In this document: in pieces, positions 1 through 12,621 of the stretch
Position numbering within the stretch: the first letter of the stretch is position 1
Layout of the letters: each line of letters opens with the position of its first letter
Assembly (NCBI GenBank): GCA_949316235.1
Contig: OX438741.1
Coordinates: 24,270,324-24,334,323, forward strand
Source: Oegoconia quadripuncta
Taxonomy: Eukaryota > Arthropoda > Insecta > Lepidoptera > Autostichidae
Direction: 5' to 3'
Length of the DNA stretch: 64,000 bases
Notes under the pieces: model-generated
Database searches by the model: none
Told to the model about the DNA's origin: nothing
Seen by the model: the letters and a program-made list of their open reading frames with translations, nothing else
Program-made: the position numbers and the translations under genes

Positions 1-1448
1 CCACGTGTATTAATTATTTCGCATTTGTATTGTATGTATAATACAATACAAATGCATGCATATTCTACAAGAGTGTAGCGAAGGAATATATAAAAAGGGC
101 GAAGTGCGATTCGGGCTCGCAATCGTAAGGTTTCGAACCATATCACGAAGTCTTGAAAAAATTAAAACACCAATACCCAATGTCAATGCTCTTTGTCTGC
201 AATAAAAAACTTTAAATTGGTTTTTTCCTTCCGAGGGTTTGCTGGAAGAAATCTCTTACATTTCGCTCGCCTTTTGTGTATTGTAATTTCTGTCCTATGT
301 TTGTTCAATGGATGTTTGTATACTTATATGCAATAAAGTGTTAAAATTAAAATGAAGTCATCTGTCGGAGCTTGGAGGTGCCCATGTCAATATTTATTTC
401 TCACTACCTATTCAAGTTAAATGTGTTTGGTATTTCGAATTAAAAAATACTACTTAAGGAACGATATCTCACCGGTGTGTCAGACAAATTGAGTCCCACT
501 TTTGTTTAAAAAAAAATTAAATTAGATTTAAAAATAGTGTTAAGTAATTTTATTTAATTTTGCATCAAACCGGTGCACATTTATATTTTCACATTTCAGA
601 ACTAGAGTCCTTGAGACTGATAGCGTACGGATTTGGCTTAATAATCAACAACCATTAATTGAAAATCTAGAAAACCCTCGAAAGCGTATGGATACCAACC
701 AAATACACAAACAACTATCTTAAAATCCCCCCCACTCAAAGGTTGGACACGCCTTTCGACAAATTAGATAAACAATGGCTTCCGTCAACGATCGTTCGCA
801 TTGAACCAGCTTCAGCCGATAAGTATTGCATTTATAAAGGAACATTGTGTATTTAGAATTTATCTGTAATCTACTCTTTCTCATTATTTTTTTTTTTCAC
901 ATTAATTAGTAGTTTTGTTTTATAAATTGTTTAATTCTTTTATTATATAATTATATAGTACTTATGTGTGTGTTATTTTTGTTATGTATGTAGTATCCAT
1001 CTATATGTATATACTATAGCTATATATGTATATAATATGTATGTATAAATGTATGGTTTTAATTTTTGTTTATTAAATAATTAATTAATTATGTAGCTAT
1101 TTCATATCTGCACCCGTATTTTGCACAACACTGCCTGTTCTATAAAGTTATACTCCTACACCCAAAGGCCGCCTAATTGTACGCTTTTCAGTATTGTGCT
1201 TTGTAAAATGTATATTCTCCTTTTGTGCAATAAAGTGTATTTGTATTGTATTGTATTTGTATTAATTTCACTTTCTAGTTTCATTCGCCTTACTGAAATA
1301 CAGCATTTCAGCTGAGTCCCTATTCATCACAAGTTTTCAACTTTATAACTGTTACTGTAAATTATATATTTGTATCTTATGTGGTGAATAAATACTTTTT
1401 ATTATTTATTTATTATTTATTATCGTTGATATTTAGGGTTTTGTTTAG
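1..1448. other. AT-rich intergenic DNA with LINE-like 3' tails
   Basis: Two plus-strand tails are visible: tgcaataaagtgtt near 330-345, and gtgcaataaagtgtatttg with a tgtat run at 1225-1262. No gene signal. Confidence 0.5.
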
Positions 1449-1451
1449 CAG

Positions 1452-1680
1452 AACGGGATAGCACTTAACCTCAATCTAAGTCTGCCGCAAAAGAGCAATG
1501 TTAACTGCATTGTTGTGTTCCGGTTGTCAGAGATAAGATAAGCCAGTTCCCACAAATAAGATGGGGTTTCCGCGTTAGTACACCTCAGTCGTACGTCAGT
1601 TTGGCCTCATCTTCATTTAACATCTGGTATGATTGAGGTTAAGTTGTAACGAGGTGTATAACCTCTTCTAAATTCTGTCT
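1452..1680 (+). mobile_element. Rearranged SINE-1 piece (left of the primer-binding-site segment)
   Basis: Begins with a short reversed SINE end (aacgggatagcactt, 1452-1466), then continues in plus orientation from tctgccgc through tgttccggttgtcagagata to gattgaggttaag. Confidence 0.65.
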
Positions 1681-2120
1681 TCTTTTCGGTAATCTCTTTG
1701 GCGTTTTCTTTTTTGGAACATTATTCAAAATTCTGAATTCTAAATTATTTTCAAAAACTAGGCAGTCGAGTCTTGACGCAGCTTGCGAGCTAAACTATTC
1801 TTTTCTTTTATTTTATTTCTTTCTTTAAATTATTATATCATTATTAAGTTTTACGAGTGCCTATCCCTTCTTCCTGTCCTTCACCTTCTTCTTCACCGTT
1901 CATCAGTGCCTGCAGTCCTGGTAGGGCCCGGAAACCTACGACCCTGATCCCCATCATACGGCGCCCAATACCTTCATCTACCTACAGCAGCTGAGTGTCG
2001 CAGAACCGCGACATTGGCGCCCAACGTGGGGCCTGAAACTACGACCCTGAACCTCATCCTCTCTACGGCGCCCAATACCTACATCGACCTACAGCAGCTG
2101 AGCTGTCGCAGTACCGCGAC
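1681..2120 (+). mobile_element. LTR-retroelement fragment: LTR end plus primer binding site
   Basis: 2015-2032 reads tggcgcccaacgtggggc, the primer binding site complementary to the 3' end of tRNA-Lys. It follows ccgcgaca, as an LTR ending in CA would. About 90 bp around it are repeated in tandem (1923-2013 and 2028-2121, both with tacagcagctgag and ccgcgaca). No gag or pol follows. Where the LTR starts is unclear. Confidence 0.6.
2015..2032 (+). other. tRNA-Lys-type primer binding site
   Basis: An 18-nt perfect match to the well-known Lys1,2 primer binding site, placed one base after a CA that could end an LTR. Confidence 0.7.
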
Positions 2121-2440
2121 AAAGTGCTATCCCGTTGTAGATTAAAATATCACATCTGATGAGGCCGAAGGTGAAAGGTACTGACCCGGAAACCTTATTT
2201 CTGGCATTTTTCTTGCAATCATTTCTTATTGCAATCTTATTTCGACAACCAGAACACAGCAACTATTAACATTGCTGTTTGGCGGCAGATTTAGATAAGA
2301 TGGTGGTGTCTAGCCAGGCGGACATTTAAAATGCCCTACCACCGGCCAAGCAGAATACTAAAACATGTACCCCGCTGGGGATCGAACCCGCGACCTCCGA
2401 ATCGTAAACCCTATGTTGGTTACATTGAGCCACGGTGCCT
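2121..2440 (-). mobile_element. SINE-1 copy with tRNA head, minus, after a short plus-strand scrap
   Basis: 2121-2140 is a plus-strand SINE end (aaagtgctatcccgttg). From 2151 the minus-strand SINE runs to the head with box B ggttcgatccccagcggggt near 2370-2390. Confidence 0.75.
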
Positions 2441-2660
2441 GTGTACCTATCTAATATAGGTACACAGGCACAGGTGCCCGCCCACGACCGACTTTTTGTA
2501 GGATCGATAATCGGCCGATTTTTTCGTCAATACTTTTATCACCGATATTGTGACCGATTTTTTATGGGACGTGGGCGTTGAAACATTGCATTCTATACGT
2601 TCCATTTTTCTCCTACAAAAAATCGGTCACCGATTGTCGCTCGTGGGCGCGCAGCCTTAA
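2436..2660. mobile_element. Foldback MITE and adjoining 16-bp palindrome
   Basis: gtgcctgtgtacctat and its complement pair at 2436-2471. Then 2470-2660 is a foldback: gcccacgaccgac ... tttttgtagga on the left and ctcctacaaaaaatcggtc ... cgtgggcgc on the right. A relative of its middle (gcgttgaaacattgc) recurs at 18260. Confidence 0.65.
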
Positions 2661-2675
2661 TGTTTGGTTTACTAT

Positions 2676-2872
2676 TTAACTAATATTATAAATGCGAAAG
2701 TTTGGATGGTTGTTTATTTGTTTGTTGCTTAATTACGTCGTAGTGGATAAACGGATTTGGATGAAATTTGGTATAGAACATAGGGTATTTTGTATCTAGA
2801 TAAAGTGCGTAGTTCCCACGGGATAAACAAATTAAACATAAAGTTATTCCATACAGGCGAAGCCGTTGGCGG
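2676..2872 (-). repeat. gcttcgcc dispersed repeat
   Basis: Reverse copy starting aatattataaatgcgaaagt, then gatgaaatttggtatag, ending ggcgaagccg. Other copies at 4225-4378, 11272-11480, 24325-24545, 31040-31145, 35560-35735, 40932-41150, 46127-46350, 54011-54185. Confidence 0.75.
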
Positions 2873-4669
2873 AAAGATAGTTCACTATAAGTCCGTCACA
2901 AAATCACGAAGTGTGGGTTCAAGCCAACCTCTAACAGGGCTATAGATTAATGGGATTGAAGATCGTTTAAAACAAAATTTTAACTAAATGCCAGGATTAT
3001 GGTGAGCCGCTGTTGATGCAATAATGGCTTAATGTGTCACTTCCGGATCTTTCGGCGGCGTCCTCGTTGAGACTACTAATTTGTTTCAAACTGGTCTCGG
3101 TTTTGATTACATTTTGTGAAATTATTGATCGTGATATTTGATTTTTAACTTCCGACTAAAAGGACGGGTGTTATGTTAGGTATATGTTTAACAGCGTTAT
3201 TTTTTATATTAAAGACTAAGACGAGGGGAAAGGTTCTTAGCCATGTTTCATGAAAATCGGTTCTGCCGTTACAAATATACACGTTAAATATTAACGTTAC
3301 ATCTTAAACATGCCTTACAACCAAACACGTATGTACCCCGCTGAGAATCGAACCCGCGTCCTCCGTTTTGTAAACCTTACATGTTGTTACATCGTGCCAC
3401 GGAATCGTTTTAAAAAAAACACCAAAATATAATTTCCGTTGTTTCGAATTTTGACCCCTGCAAAAATCTCGTGGAACTTTTCTCAATCTCTTTCGACTAT
3501 CGAAAGCTCCCGTCAATATAAAATGTCACATTCGCAGGGCCTACGTGCCGGAAATACACAATAGCCGCATTACAGAGGTTTCTTGAGGCAAAATTTCATT
3601 TCCCGGTACTTGTTTCCTAACAAACCTCTGCTCTTTACTCTTCCTCTTGTTTGCGGTTTCGTGAAATACTTTTTGAAATAGATAACTTTCTCTTAACGAT
3701 CTTCGTTTTGATCAAATATTTCATTAAGACAAAAAGTACAAACTTTTCGAAGTCCAAAGTTACCTTGTTTGCTCTTCATTGTATAATACCTTAACAACTC
3801 AAAAGTTATAACTGGCCCCAGAAGAATTGGCAAAAGAAAATACTTCAACTAGCCCACCCAGATGTTTCACCCTTTCAAACCACAGGAATTGTCGAAATCC
3901 GTTCACAACTGGCAATACGTATATCGCGAAACATATATAAATAATATATATAAAATGTAAAAAATACAGTCGGAAAGGTATGAGTAGAAAATCCGCTTTA
4001 CAAAATTTTACATTATTTTTAGAACCGTCGGAACGTTTACCTTTAGGCTAAAGTCCTAAAGCTGTGTGTACTCAGATATACTTAATCTAGGCCTTGTCCA
4101 AATAAACACAAATACATTGCAATTATATTTAGATTCGACACCAGTTCGTCATCAATTATACTTAAATAACATTATTGTATTTATTAAACTTAATACTTTT
4201 GTTTGTAAATGAGTATTTATATTAGGACTAGCTTAGACTTAGCTAGACTTTAACTACTCACTTTATAGGGATAAAAAAATCCTGCCTTAATCCAGCATTA
4301 ATAATTTCTACCCATGTAACAAACACACAAACAAACAAACATTCGAACTTTCTCATTTATAATATTAGTTAGATTCATAGACATTAACACATGCCGTCTT
4401 ACACACAATGCACGTGTTCCAGGTCGTATACCTGTGTTAATATGTAATATTATATAAAAATCGTTATGTATAAGTTACAAGCCATTTATCAGAACTTGTT
4501 CGATTGGTCGTCTTAATAAATATCCGCTAAATAACGGTCTGCCGGGAAACACTAATGAACGGCTGACGCGATATTCTATTTTGCTGTTTCAGAATAAAAG
4601 CCAGTCTTATAACTTTTAAGGGTTTCAAAATTAATAATTTCGAGTACAGTCAAGTGTAAAAACATGGAT
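2873..4669. other. Intergenic, with small repeat copies
   Basis: 3140-3290: decayed copy of the dispersed repeat seen at 58735. 3305-3405: SINE-1 head in reverse (gagaatcgaacccgcg). 4225-4378: gcttcgcc repeat. No gene seen. Confidence 0.55.
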
Positions 4670-4674
4670 CATCA

Positions 4675-4912
4675 ACATATTAACCACATGACGTCCACTG
4701 CTGGACATAAATTTCCAGAGAGACCGGTTTAACGCGGCCATCTTTGTGTTGTGTGATCTCCATTCAAGAAATTTAATGCCCCACCAGCCTTCAGGTCTTC
4801 CAGCTATGTGCCCTACTCAATGCCACTTCCACTTAGTAATCCACTGGTCTATGTAGAGATTTTTCATTCTCCTACACAATTTCTTCTTCCAGATTCGCCT
4901 TGGATATGACAA
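4675..4912 (-). repeat. RTE-like LINE 3' fragment
   Basis: acgtccactgctggacataa and the following ccagccttcaggtcttcc belong to the same LINE family as 35738-36172. No open frame. Confidence 0.6.
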
Positions 4913-4949
4913 GAAATGAGTAAAATTTTTTTTTTTATGTACAACTGAT

Positions 4950-5465
4950 TAGTAACCTCACACCTGATGTTCAATGAAGATGAGGCCGAAGATGAAGGCA
5001 CGCTCATCCGAACCCCCTAACTTAATTGAGGGACTGGCTCTCTCGTCTCCGTCCATTAACATCCAACTGCAGGGATTTAGGCCTTCTCGCGCATAATGAG
5101 GGAGTATGAGTCCACCACGCTGACCCATTGCGGGTTGGGGACTTCACATGCCTTTGAATTTTCCCGATGAAGTTTCTCACGATGTTTTCCTTCACCGGTT
5201 TAAGAGCAGTCAGATAAATGCTCATAAGTAATTAAATGGAATTTAAAAACTCATTGGTACATGGCCTGTCTGGTAATCGAACCCGGACCTCCCAAATTAG
5301 GAGACCGTATCTTACCCGCTGAGCCACCGACACTCATACTGGCTGTCTTATCTCAAACAGACGGAACACAACAATGCTTTCAACATTCCTGCTTGCATGC
5401 TTGGTGGTAGACTTAGATAAGTGGTGGTGGCCAGGCGGGCCCACCAACCTATGCCCTGCCACTAA
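4950..5465 (-). mobile_element. SINE-1 split by an inserted SINE-2
   Basis: SINE-1 pieces are 4950-5048 and 5338-5465. SINE-2 (5049-5337, minus; box-B-like ggttcgattaccag near 5275) sits between them. The flanks actggctctctcgtct (5033-5048) and actggctgtcttatct (5338-5353) are the decayed target duplication. Confidence 0.82.
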
Positions 5466-6629
5466 TCATATCAAAAATGTGTAAGCATCCATCATATAAA
5501 GTTTAGATTGATAAAATGTTTTTGAGATGTTGTGGCACGAGTATGTAGAAGTTTAATGAAAAGCCGAACAAAAGAAGTCTTTCACACGAACTTTAGCAAG
5601 CAACATGCCACATGTGATTTCGAAACGAGAATCGAATAAAGAGACGTCGTACGTTGCTGAAAGCAATAAAATATCTCCTTGTGTATCTGGCAAGTAGTTT
5701 CAAAACGTTGCAAAAAAGAACACTCCAGTAAAAAAATGTAATAAATCTCAGATAGAGTAGGTGGTTAAACTAACAAAAATAACTTATCGACTCCTCAAAT
5801 CCGCGGGAGTACGAGTATGTACGTACATATATAAATGTATGCGTAAGGGAAGCCAATAATTTAGGTTTTAAAAAAAATACATTGTCATGAGAATATAAGC
5901 AATAGCGGACAATGCACATTATCATTGACACTGAACAATACAATACTAAAATGTCAACCGAATAAGTCACCTTATCAAAGTTCATATTTTGCAATGCGCA
6001 AGAAATGATATAACTACGCCTACCTAAAAGAGATTTTCATATAAAAACGTCGCAAATTAGGGGCATAACATTGTAACATAAATGTTGTAAGAGAGCCTTC
6101 AAGAACTGACCTCTTACGACCTGACGAAATATAAACGTAAAAAATCACTCAAATTATATGTAAATGGCGAAATCGAATAGGGCGACCCTTGCGCACTTTA
6201 ACCTGCGTCATCTAAGTCAGAATACTGGGGTAGTATTCTTTGATAGGGCGGCCTATTGGCCCAGTTAAAACCCTACCATCGAAACTAAAAGATGTTTAAC
6301 ATTTAGAATTCATGAGTCAGAATGTTTATATAAATATTTACGTATGTGTCCTATCCGAGGTATGGAGGGGACGATGCTCGATGTTTCATTACCTGATCGA
6401 TTCAGGAAGGAAGAAATTCGTATGCGGATGAAAGTCACTGACATAGCCCAGTGGATTGGTACGTTAAAGTGACAGTGGGCAGGGCTTATTTTATTTATAT
6501 TTTATTTTATTCAGGACAACTAACAGCTAGGTACACAATTCAACTAAGTTTTATAATCTTATATGTAGACAATGGAGGTCATTGTGTAACCAACTCCGTT
6601 ATCCACGACAATTTTATACCTATATAACT
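5466..6629. other. Intergenic, nothing recognised
   Basis: AT-rich; no ORF, repeat or RNA that I can support. Confidence 0.5.
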
Positions 6630-6765
6630 GCAGAGATAAGATAGCCAGCCCCCCAAATGTGTTGGGGTTTCCGGGTCAGTACGCTTTCACCTTCGACCTC
6701 ATCTTCACTTAACGTCAGGTGTGATTGAGGTGAAGTACCAATCCGTTGTGTATAAAAAAAAAACA
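6630..6765 (+). mobile_element. SINE-1 tail fragment
   Basis: agagataagatagccagcc to gtgtataaaaaaaaa, with the usual ggtttccgggtcagtacgct. Confidence 0.8.
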
Positions 6766-7039
6766 AAAACAAGAGATAGAAAAGCAATTCGAACCAGTTA
6801 ATTTAAAACTTAAGTATCATTAATGTCCGATAGGACTTCCAAACACTGTTGCTCATATTGGTTTTTAGACAAAAAGAATACACCCGCATCTGTTAGACAT
6901 TTATTATAGATGTTAGTCAGTCGACACAGGGGGGCACGCTACCCTGCATGCGTTCTGCTTGTGTTAAACGCATACAAGCAATGTGGGTATAATTCCCTTA
7001 TTCTTAGAGAATGACTCATATAGCTCAATATTCAATACT

Positions 7040-7235
7040 TTATTGCTTTCCCACAAGAACTGATGACCAGTGGGGCATTGAAGTTCCCGAGTTGAGACCA
7101 CGCACCCGCAAGCGCACGTCTATTCACAAGAAGGAAAGATGACCTGATCAAGGTCGCGGGGAAGTCGCTAGATGCAGGCTTCGGACCGGTCGCTCTGGAA
7201 ATCTATGGGAACGGCTTATGTTCAGCAGTGGACGT
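7040..7235 (+). pseudogene. RTE-like LINE RT C-terminal scrap
   Basis: Reads DDLIKVAGKS, then [12 protein letters not shown] and CSAVDVL, the decayed end of the family's coding region (normally ...DRSLWRS...QQW). Confidence 0.6.
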
Positions 7236-8149
7236 CCTGTGGATGATGTATGATATATATATAATAAATAATAATAAATAAATAATAAATATCCGATATG
7301 ACGATGATGATCCGTTGTTTCCTAGCAGAATAGAATAGGACCACACGTCATTTCTCATGGGTATCGTGAAAGGTGAAAAGGGGATTACGAGCTTAATAAC
7401 AAAGCCCAGATGAGCAGCAGTATTATTTTTGTGAATCTCTGAAGATATCTGTAATCAGTAATTCTGCCCAGCAGCGTGACGATTAGGGCAAGTGATTCTA
7501 TGGATAGCAATGCAAATCACTTCATGAAAGAGGTTTATTTTCAACAGTGGCTGTGTTTATTCATTTTATCGTTATCTAGTATCCATAGTAGACTTTACAG
7601 TTTAGGACTATAATTGGTGGAAATGATGTCAATAAATATGTTTGTGATTATTAGGGAAATATTCTTTGATCACGCAGAACATAAAAACATAACATAAAAA
7701 CTTTTGATAAGTATACAAAAGGCACTATGTATAATATTAAAAATTGTTCGGTAATTATGGTATAACCATAAAGCCTTTTTTTTAATCTGGATTGAGGATA
7801 AATTACGAGTGAAACACTAACTTATTCAAACTTTATACGCGCGCGTCACATGCTTTCAATGAGTTTTCGAAAACGTCTTACAGTTTTTTGTATGGCAGAA
7901 GTATGGTAAATAACCTGCCATTCCGTTTCACCGTGTTAACCATTAGTTTTGTAGATACGTCAACTTTAACCTTGAGGAGTGTAATATCTTAGGTCTTAAG
8001 AAGTTATCATATATTCTCGACATTAGACGATACTCTGCAAGTTTTTGTCATATTTCTTTGCAAAATTATTTTATTGTTATTGCCAAATCTCCGTGATTCA
8101 CAGTCGGCCCCACTTTTTTTAATTAAAAACACCAACAATGCCTTCCTTC
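7236..8149. other. Intergenic
   Basis: 7550-7620 resembles the body of the type-4A SINE (gttatctagtatccatag). Otherwise nothing. Confidence 0.45.
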
Positions 8150-8154
8150 GCTCC

Positions 8155-8440
8155 TCTCACTGCAATTCTTCTTATTAAGATTAACAGTGGAACTCTCCAC
8201 GGCGCCTACAAAGGTAGATGGTGCCGTACGTAGCTCTCTTGCTACACCGTCGACCATAAACTAATTTAAAAAAGTAATAGAAAGTATGTAAATAGGAAAA
8301 GAAGGTTCCCACTTCCCCCTCGGTAAATGGGAGTGTAGCTAATGAAATGCTAAGTGGCGCTAAGGCTTTCCCTGGTGTATATGTAAAACTCGACCCCCTG
8401 ACTTTCACATACACTACGACTGCCCCTAGATGCAGTGAGC
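8155..8440 (+). repeat. Dispersed repeat, pair with 30410-30700
   Basis: Shares gattaacagtggaactct, cggcgcctac-aaggtaga, cccacttccccctc and atgcagtgag with 30430-30700 in the same order and orientation. Coding capacity not evident. Confidence 0.75.
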
Positions 8441-10060
8441 GCCGCGGTAGCACATGACTATTATACCGTGACTAGTAATGCCAATACCTAGTAAAAGCAA
8501 AGCACTTAGAGCGCGTGGCCCAGAGTGTAAAAGTGGTAAAATACATGAAACCATGTGATCACTAATCTGTGTGTGTGTGAGTGTGTGTGTGTACCTAACA
8601 TAAACGGAAACTCTAGAATTCTCTTCAGGTACTAAACAATCATCCAAGTATACAAAGCAACTGTGTTAAAAGTTATATATCTTCGAAACATCTGAACCGA
8701 TGAAAAAATTATGGAGATACATCCAGATAAAGACTGGACACACACACAATGCCGTTAAACACATAACATTAGTTTTTTTGTAGAGGCTAATAAATTACTA
8801 GAGGACTCTCCGCGGTATTACCTACTATCGCTAATCCCGTTATATCCCGTTCCCGTAGGAATTTTACCAAATAATTTCGTAGTACGACTTTACAAGCCCA
8901 ACCGACCCCACCCAACCCTCCTTGGGTTGTGCACCTCCACACCCGCCAAATATCACCAACATCAATCTACGTAAATACACACCTTAATAAACCGATCAGT
9001 CAATCATTCAGTTTCTCCTTTAATTGTAATAGATATATACGAACATACTTTAGGCGAAACGTTAATAGTCGAAAAATTCTGTCGGCAACGCTCACGGAAT
9101 CGTTCTATCGGCGACAAATCCTGTTGCCGATAAGTTTAAGTAAAATACCTCATTCCCAAAGAATTGAATGAAGAAATGATTGAATGCAGGAAACTATAAA
9201 TTGAAATGGTTCCAGATTCACTATAATGATGCTTTTTAAAAACAATGTATAGTAGTTTTGTAGTTTCTAAGTACCTAGAAATTACAAAAGATTATAACAT
9301 AGCTTGGTCTAGGAAAGAAATTAATACTAGTAATTATGTCAAGTGACAAATACCATTTCATCACGAAAGTAAATTGAAATAGAAAGGTATAAATGGCGAA
9401 CAAAGGCACACACGTGCTGATACGAAAACTTCGCATTCTATTTGCTATGACACTGAACGAACAAAATGAAATTAAAGCGAACATAATATAAATTACATAT
9501 GATATATATAAATATAACACACAGCAAAATCTATTAAAAACACGAAGAGCTGCGTTTGACATTTGGCATTATTCCTTTGTGGTTGTTACAATTTCTTATT
9601 TCGCCCATTAGGTATTATTTCATTTCTAACAATATTCATATTTTATTGGCACTGTAACTACAGCGATTCTCGCAATATAATATCCACCTAATATATACTT
9701 TTCTGAAAAATGCTTCTGAAATGTGACCAATAATCCGCAATCAGAAGACAAAAAGAAGCATCTGTAGAGATAATTTGAAGCCCTCAGATAAATAGAGTGA
9801 GTTTGAATTTGGAATCAATTTTAAAATTCCAGGAAGTAAAGCATGAAATTCCGTTTGTGTACGGTCCATATTTCGCTGATTGATTATTTAGTACATTCAC
9901 CTTAGACATTCACATTACATTATTATTTGAATTTGGAACTATCTATGTCTGTGACTGCGAAAACGTCCGAAGAGGTGAGCACTGGAAGGTTGTATGCTAA
10001 TTTAAAAAGCAAATGCGGTAATAAAGCCGGAAATCTTTATAAAATTAAAATTTGTGTTTT
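8441..10060. other. Intergenic
   Basis: 8660-8785 is a decayed copy of the 58735 repeat; a gtgtgtgtgagtgtgtgtg run lies near 8570-8592. No gene seen. Confidence 0.5.
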
Positions 10061-10067
10061 GTACAAA

Positions 10068-10345
10068 CGGGTAAATGTTTGTGTGATGAATACGAACATT
10101 TATTCCCGAGTCATGGATGTTTATATAAATATTTAAGTATGTTTATCTGTTATCTAATATCCGTAGTACAAGCTTTGCTTAGTTTGGAACTAGATGATTG
10201 GTGTAAGTGTCCGAAATATTTATTTATTTATATCTATTTATTTATAAAAAAAATGCTTTTTCACGCAGTTAATCATAAAAAAAATAAGATAGCCAGTCCT
10301 CCAAATAATTTAGGGGTATCATTGAGGTCAAGCACTGATCCGAAT
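10068..10345 (+). mobile_element. Type-4A SINE body followed by a SINE-1 scrap
   Basis: 10068-10225 matches the body of 40382-40600 (aatgtttgtgtgatgaatac, gtgtaagtgtccgaaatatt). 10276-10345 carries ataagatagccagtcctcc. The 175-codon ORF across it is not a gene. Confidence 0.75.
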
Positions 10346-12112
10346 AATTTTCCTGGAAAGATATTTGTAGACCTCCGCCAGCATCCTCCATACATTCCGT
10401 ACCATTTGGATTTTTCACGTGATGCCCGCATCCAGCTTCGTCATGTTATTTATACAGTTAGTCGGGAGCAATCCAAAGCTGGGCCATCGGCTTGCGAACG
10501 ATATTCGAGAAAATTACACTATGTCTCTACTCAACGTTATGTGGGTCACCTGAGTTTTTTTGTAATTTATAATTTTTAATCTATCACACATACACATCAA
10601 CAGTATTATGGCCCTAATGGCCCCAAGCCTCCTCTCCGTAGAGTATGAAATAATCCACGACGCGGGTTCACTGCGGATTGTTGGATTTGTATCAGACTAG
10701 TGGCCACATGACAGTCACTTTACAAAGTGAACCAAGCGACTAATTTGGCTTAACTGTATTCAAATTAAAACAACTAGTGGTTACCCGTCTAAGAACTTAT
10801 TTAAATCGATGGTTCAGAGAAACACCCAACCTAGGCTTTTTGATGTTCACTTGGGCAAAATTCGTTCAACCTTACCTTTCAGTTTGGGTAACCGTTCCAT
10901 CTAAAAGTTTTCTTTATGTACTCAAATACCAATGCCCTCTCACAAAACTTTGTCTGTGACATCCTAAGTTGTGCGTGCCTACGTAAACGAAAGAGATGTA
11001 ATTTTATGCTACGATACAACGGTATAAAAAGTAAATGGAAAAAGAAAGTTCTTTATCACCTTAAATTTGAATTGTATTTGCACAGAACAACGAGGACTAT
11101 GTATTTCCGTTGTAAAATCAATCTGACAATCACTATTATTACTCAGGGATATTACTAATATTTCACTAGATTCTTTTACTGTATTAATATTTTAGTGTAA
11201 TTATAATTAACTAGTCCATATAAAAAATATAATTTTTAAAGTTGTATGATTCAGATATATAAAAAAATCATATTATAAATTACAAATGAGAAAGTTTGGA
11301 TGGTTGTTTGTGTATTTCTTTGTTTTTTTGTTTGCTCAATCCCGGCGAAATGGATGGACGGATTTGGATGAAATTTGATATATAGATAGAATATACCCTG
11401 AGTTAAGACATAGAATATTTTTTATCCCGATAAAGTGAGTAGTTCCTGCGGGATAAACAAATTTCCGCGATAAAGTTATTACAACGTTTCAAGTGTCGAT
11501 CTTATTAGTGATATTATTATGAATGAGACCGGTTTTTTTTAACTGATAAAACATTTTCTTGATCGACTCTACATAAATCCGGAAAAATCGATCAATTCAC
11601 ACGTTATTTCTCCCACAATCATAAAAATATAATGCTGGCGCTAAATGATTTATAGCGATGAAATCGGTGGTCTGTGCCTGCGTTCATGACTGCTATAAAC
11701 ACCGCGATTGAAAACGCAATCGTAAACTGACGTAATATCGTTTCCGATACTATTTAGACCAGGTATTTGGACTATGCATGTCACAAAGTCCTAAATGGTT
11801 AATGCTTGCAGGAATGTTATTGTGTAAACCCGTTGGCACAACTAGCATCTGAATTCACAGTGACAAACGACTCCAAACTGAAAATCTTATCGCGAAATCA
11901 CTCGCACAAACAATCTTACGGAATAACCACACAGAGTCACAAAATAAAGTGCTATGATACTAGCAGAGTTGACAAAAAACTTTCCTGCCAGGGGAAATGA
12001 AATATGTAATAATGAGATATAGGATCCAGGAAATTAAAGATGTTATCCAAGACAAAATGTTTATTATCTAAGCACTAATGTATAGAATAACCAAATGTTT
12101 AGAATTACTATA
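10346..12112. other. Intergenic
   Basis: 10606-10690 weak SINE-3 fragment; 11272-11480 gcttcgcc repeat in reverse. Nothing coding. Confidence 0.5.
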
Positions 12113-12174
12113 TACAGGGTGAAAAAAATGGAGTTTGGAGGGAATACCCTAAATATTGATGACAGGAAGTTTAA

Positions 12175-12450
12175 TTGAAAGGAAAGTGACCTGACCGAAG
12201 TGACACACCTAGCTACTCGGGCTTACTTAGCCTCATGAAACATGCAGACACAAGAGAACCGATGAGACACACCTGGCCACTAGGGCTTACGTAGCCTCAT
12301 GAAACATGCGGACACAAGGACCGAAGTGACGTATCTGGCCACATAGGTACACTTAGCCTCATGAAACACGCGTACACACTTGGCCCAAAGTGACCCACCT
12401 GGCCAGGTGTATGCCTAGGTAGGCATACATAGCCCCATGAAACATTCATA
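12175..12450 (+). repeat. Degenerate minisatellite, four units of about 62-77 bp
   Basis: cctcatgaaacatgc recurs at about 12232, 12294, 12355 and 12432 with ggccac and agtgac between. A mariner-like end (tacagggtg) lies just left at 12114. Confidence 0.75.
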
Positions 12451-12479
12451 ATTCTTTCAACAAAAATATAAGTTTAAAT

Positions 12480-12600
12480 AGTTACGCGCCATTTTGGAAT
12501 TTTACCGTAAAATGTACCACGTGACACTCCAGATATCAAGACGAATATAACGACATCTAGCATGTCAAAATCGATCAAGCCGGCTACAGGAGGTAACATA
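12480..12600 (+). repeat. Dispersed repeat shared with 51890-52020
   Basis: Both have cgccatttt/gccatgtta, taaaatgtacc, tcaagacgaat-taacgac and aaatcg-tcaagccg in order. Confidence 0.65.
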
Positions 12601-12621
12601 GAAATGGGGAGGAAAGGCTGA

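Noticed and set aside
10052..10579. 175-codon ORF as a gene
   Set aside because: Its first part is the body of a tRNA-derived SINE and its middle is a SINE-1 scrap; no domain.
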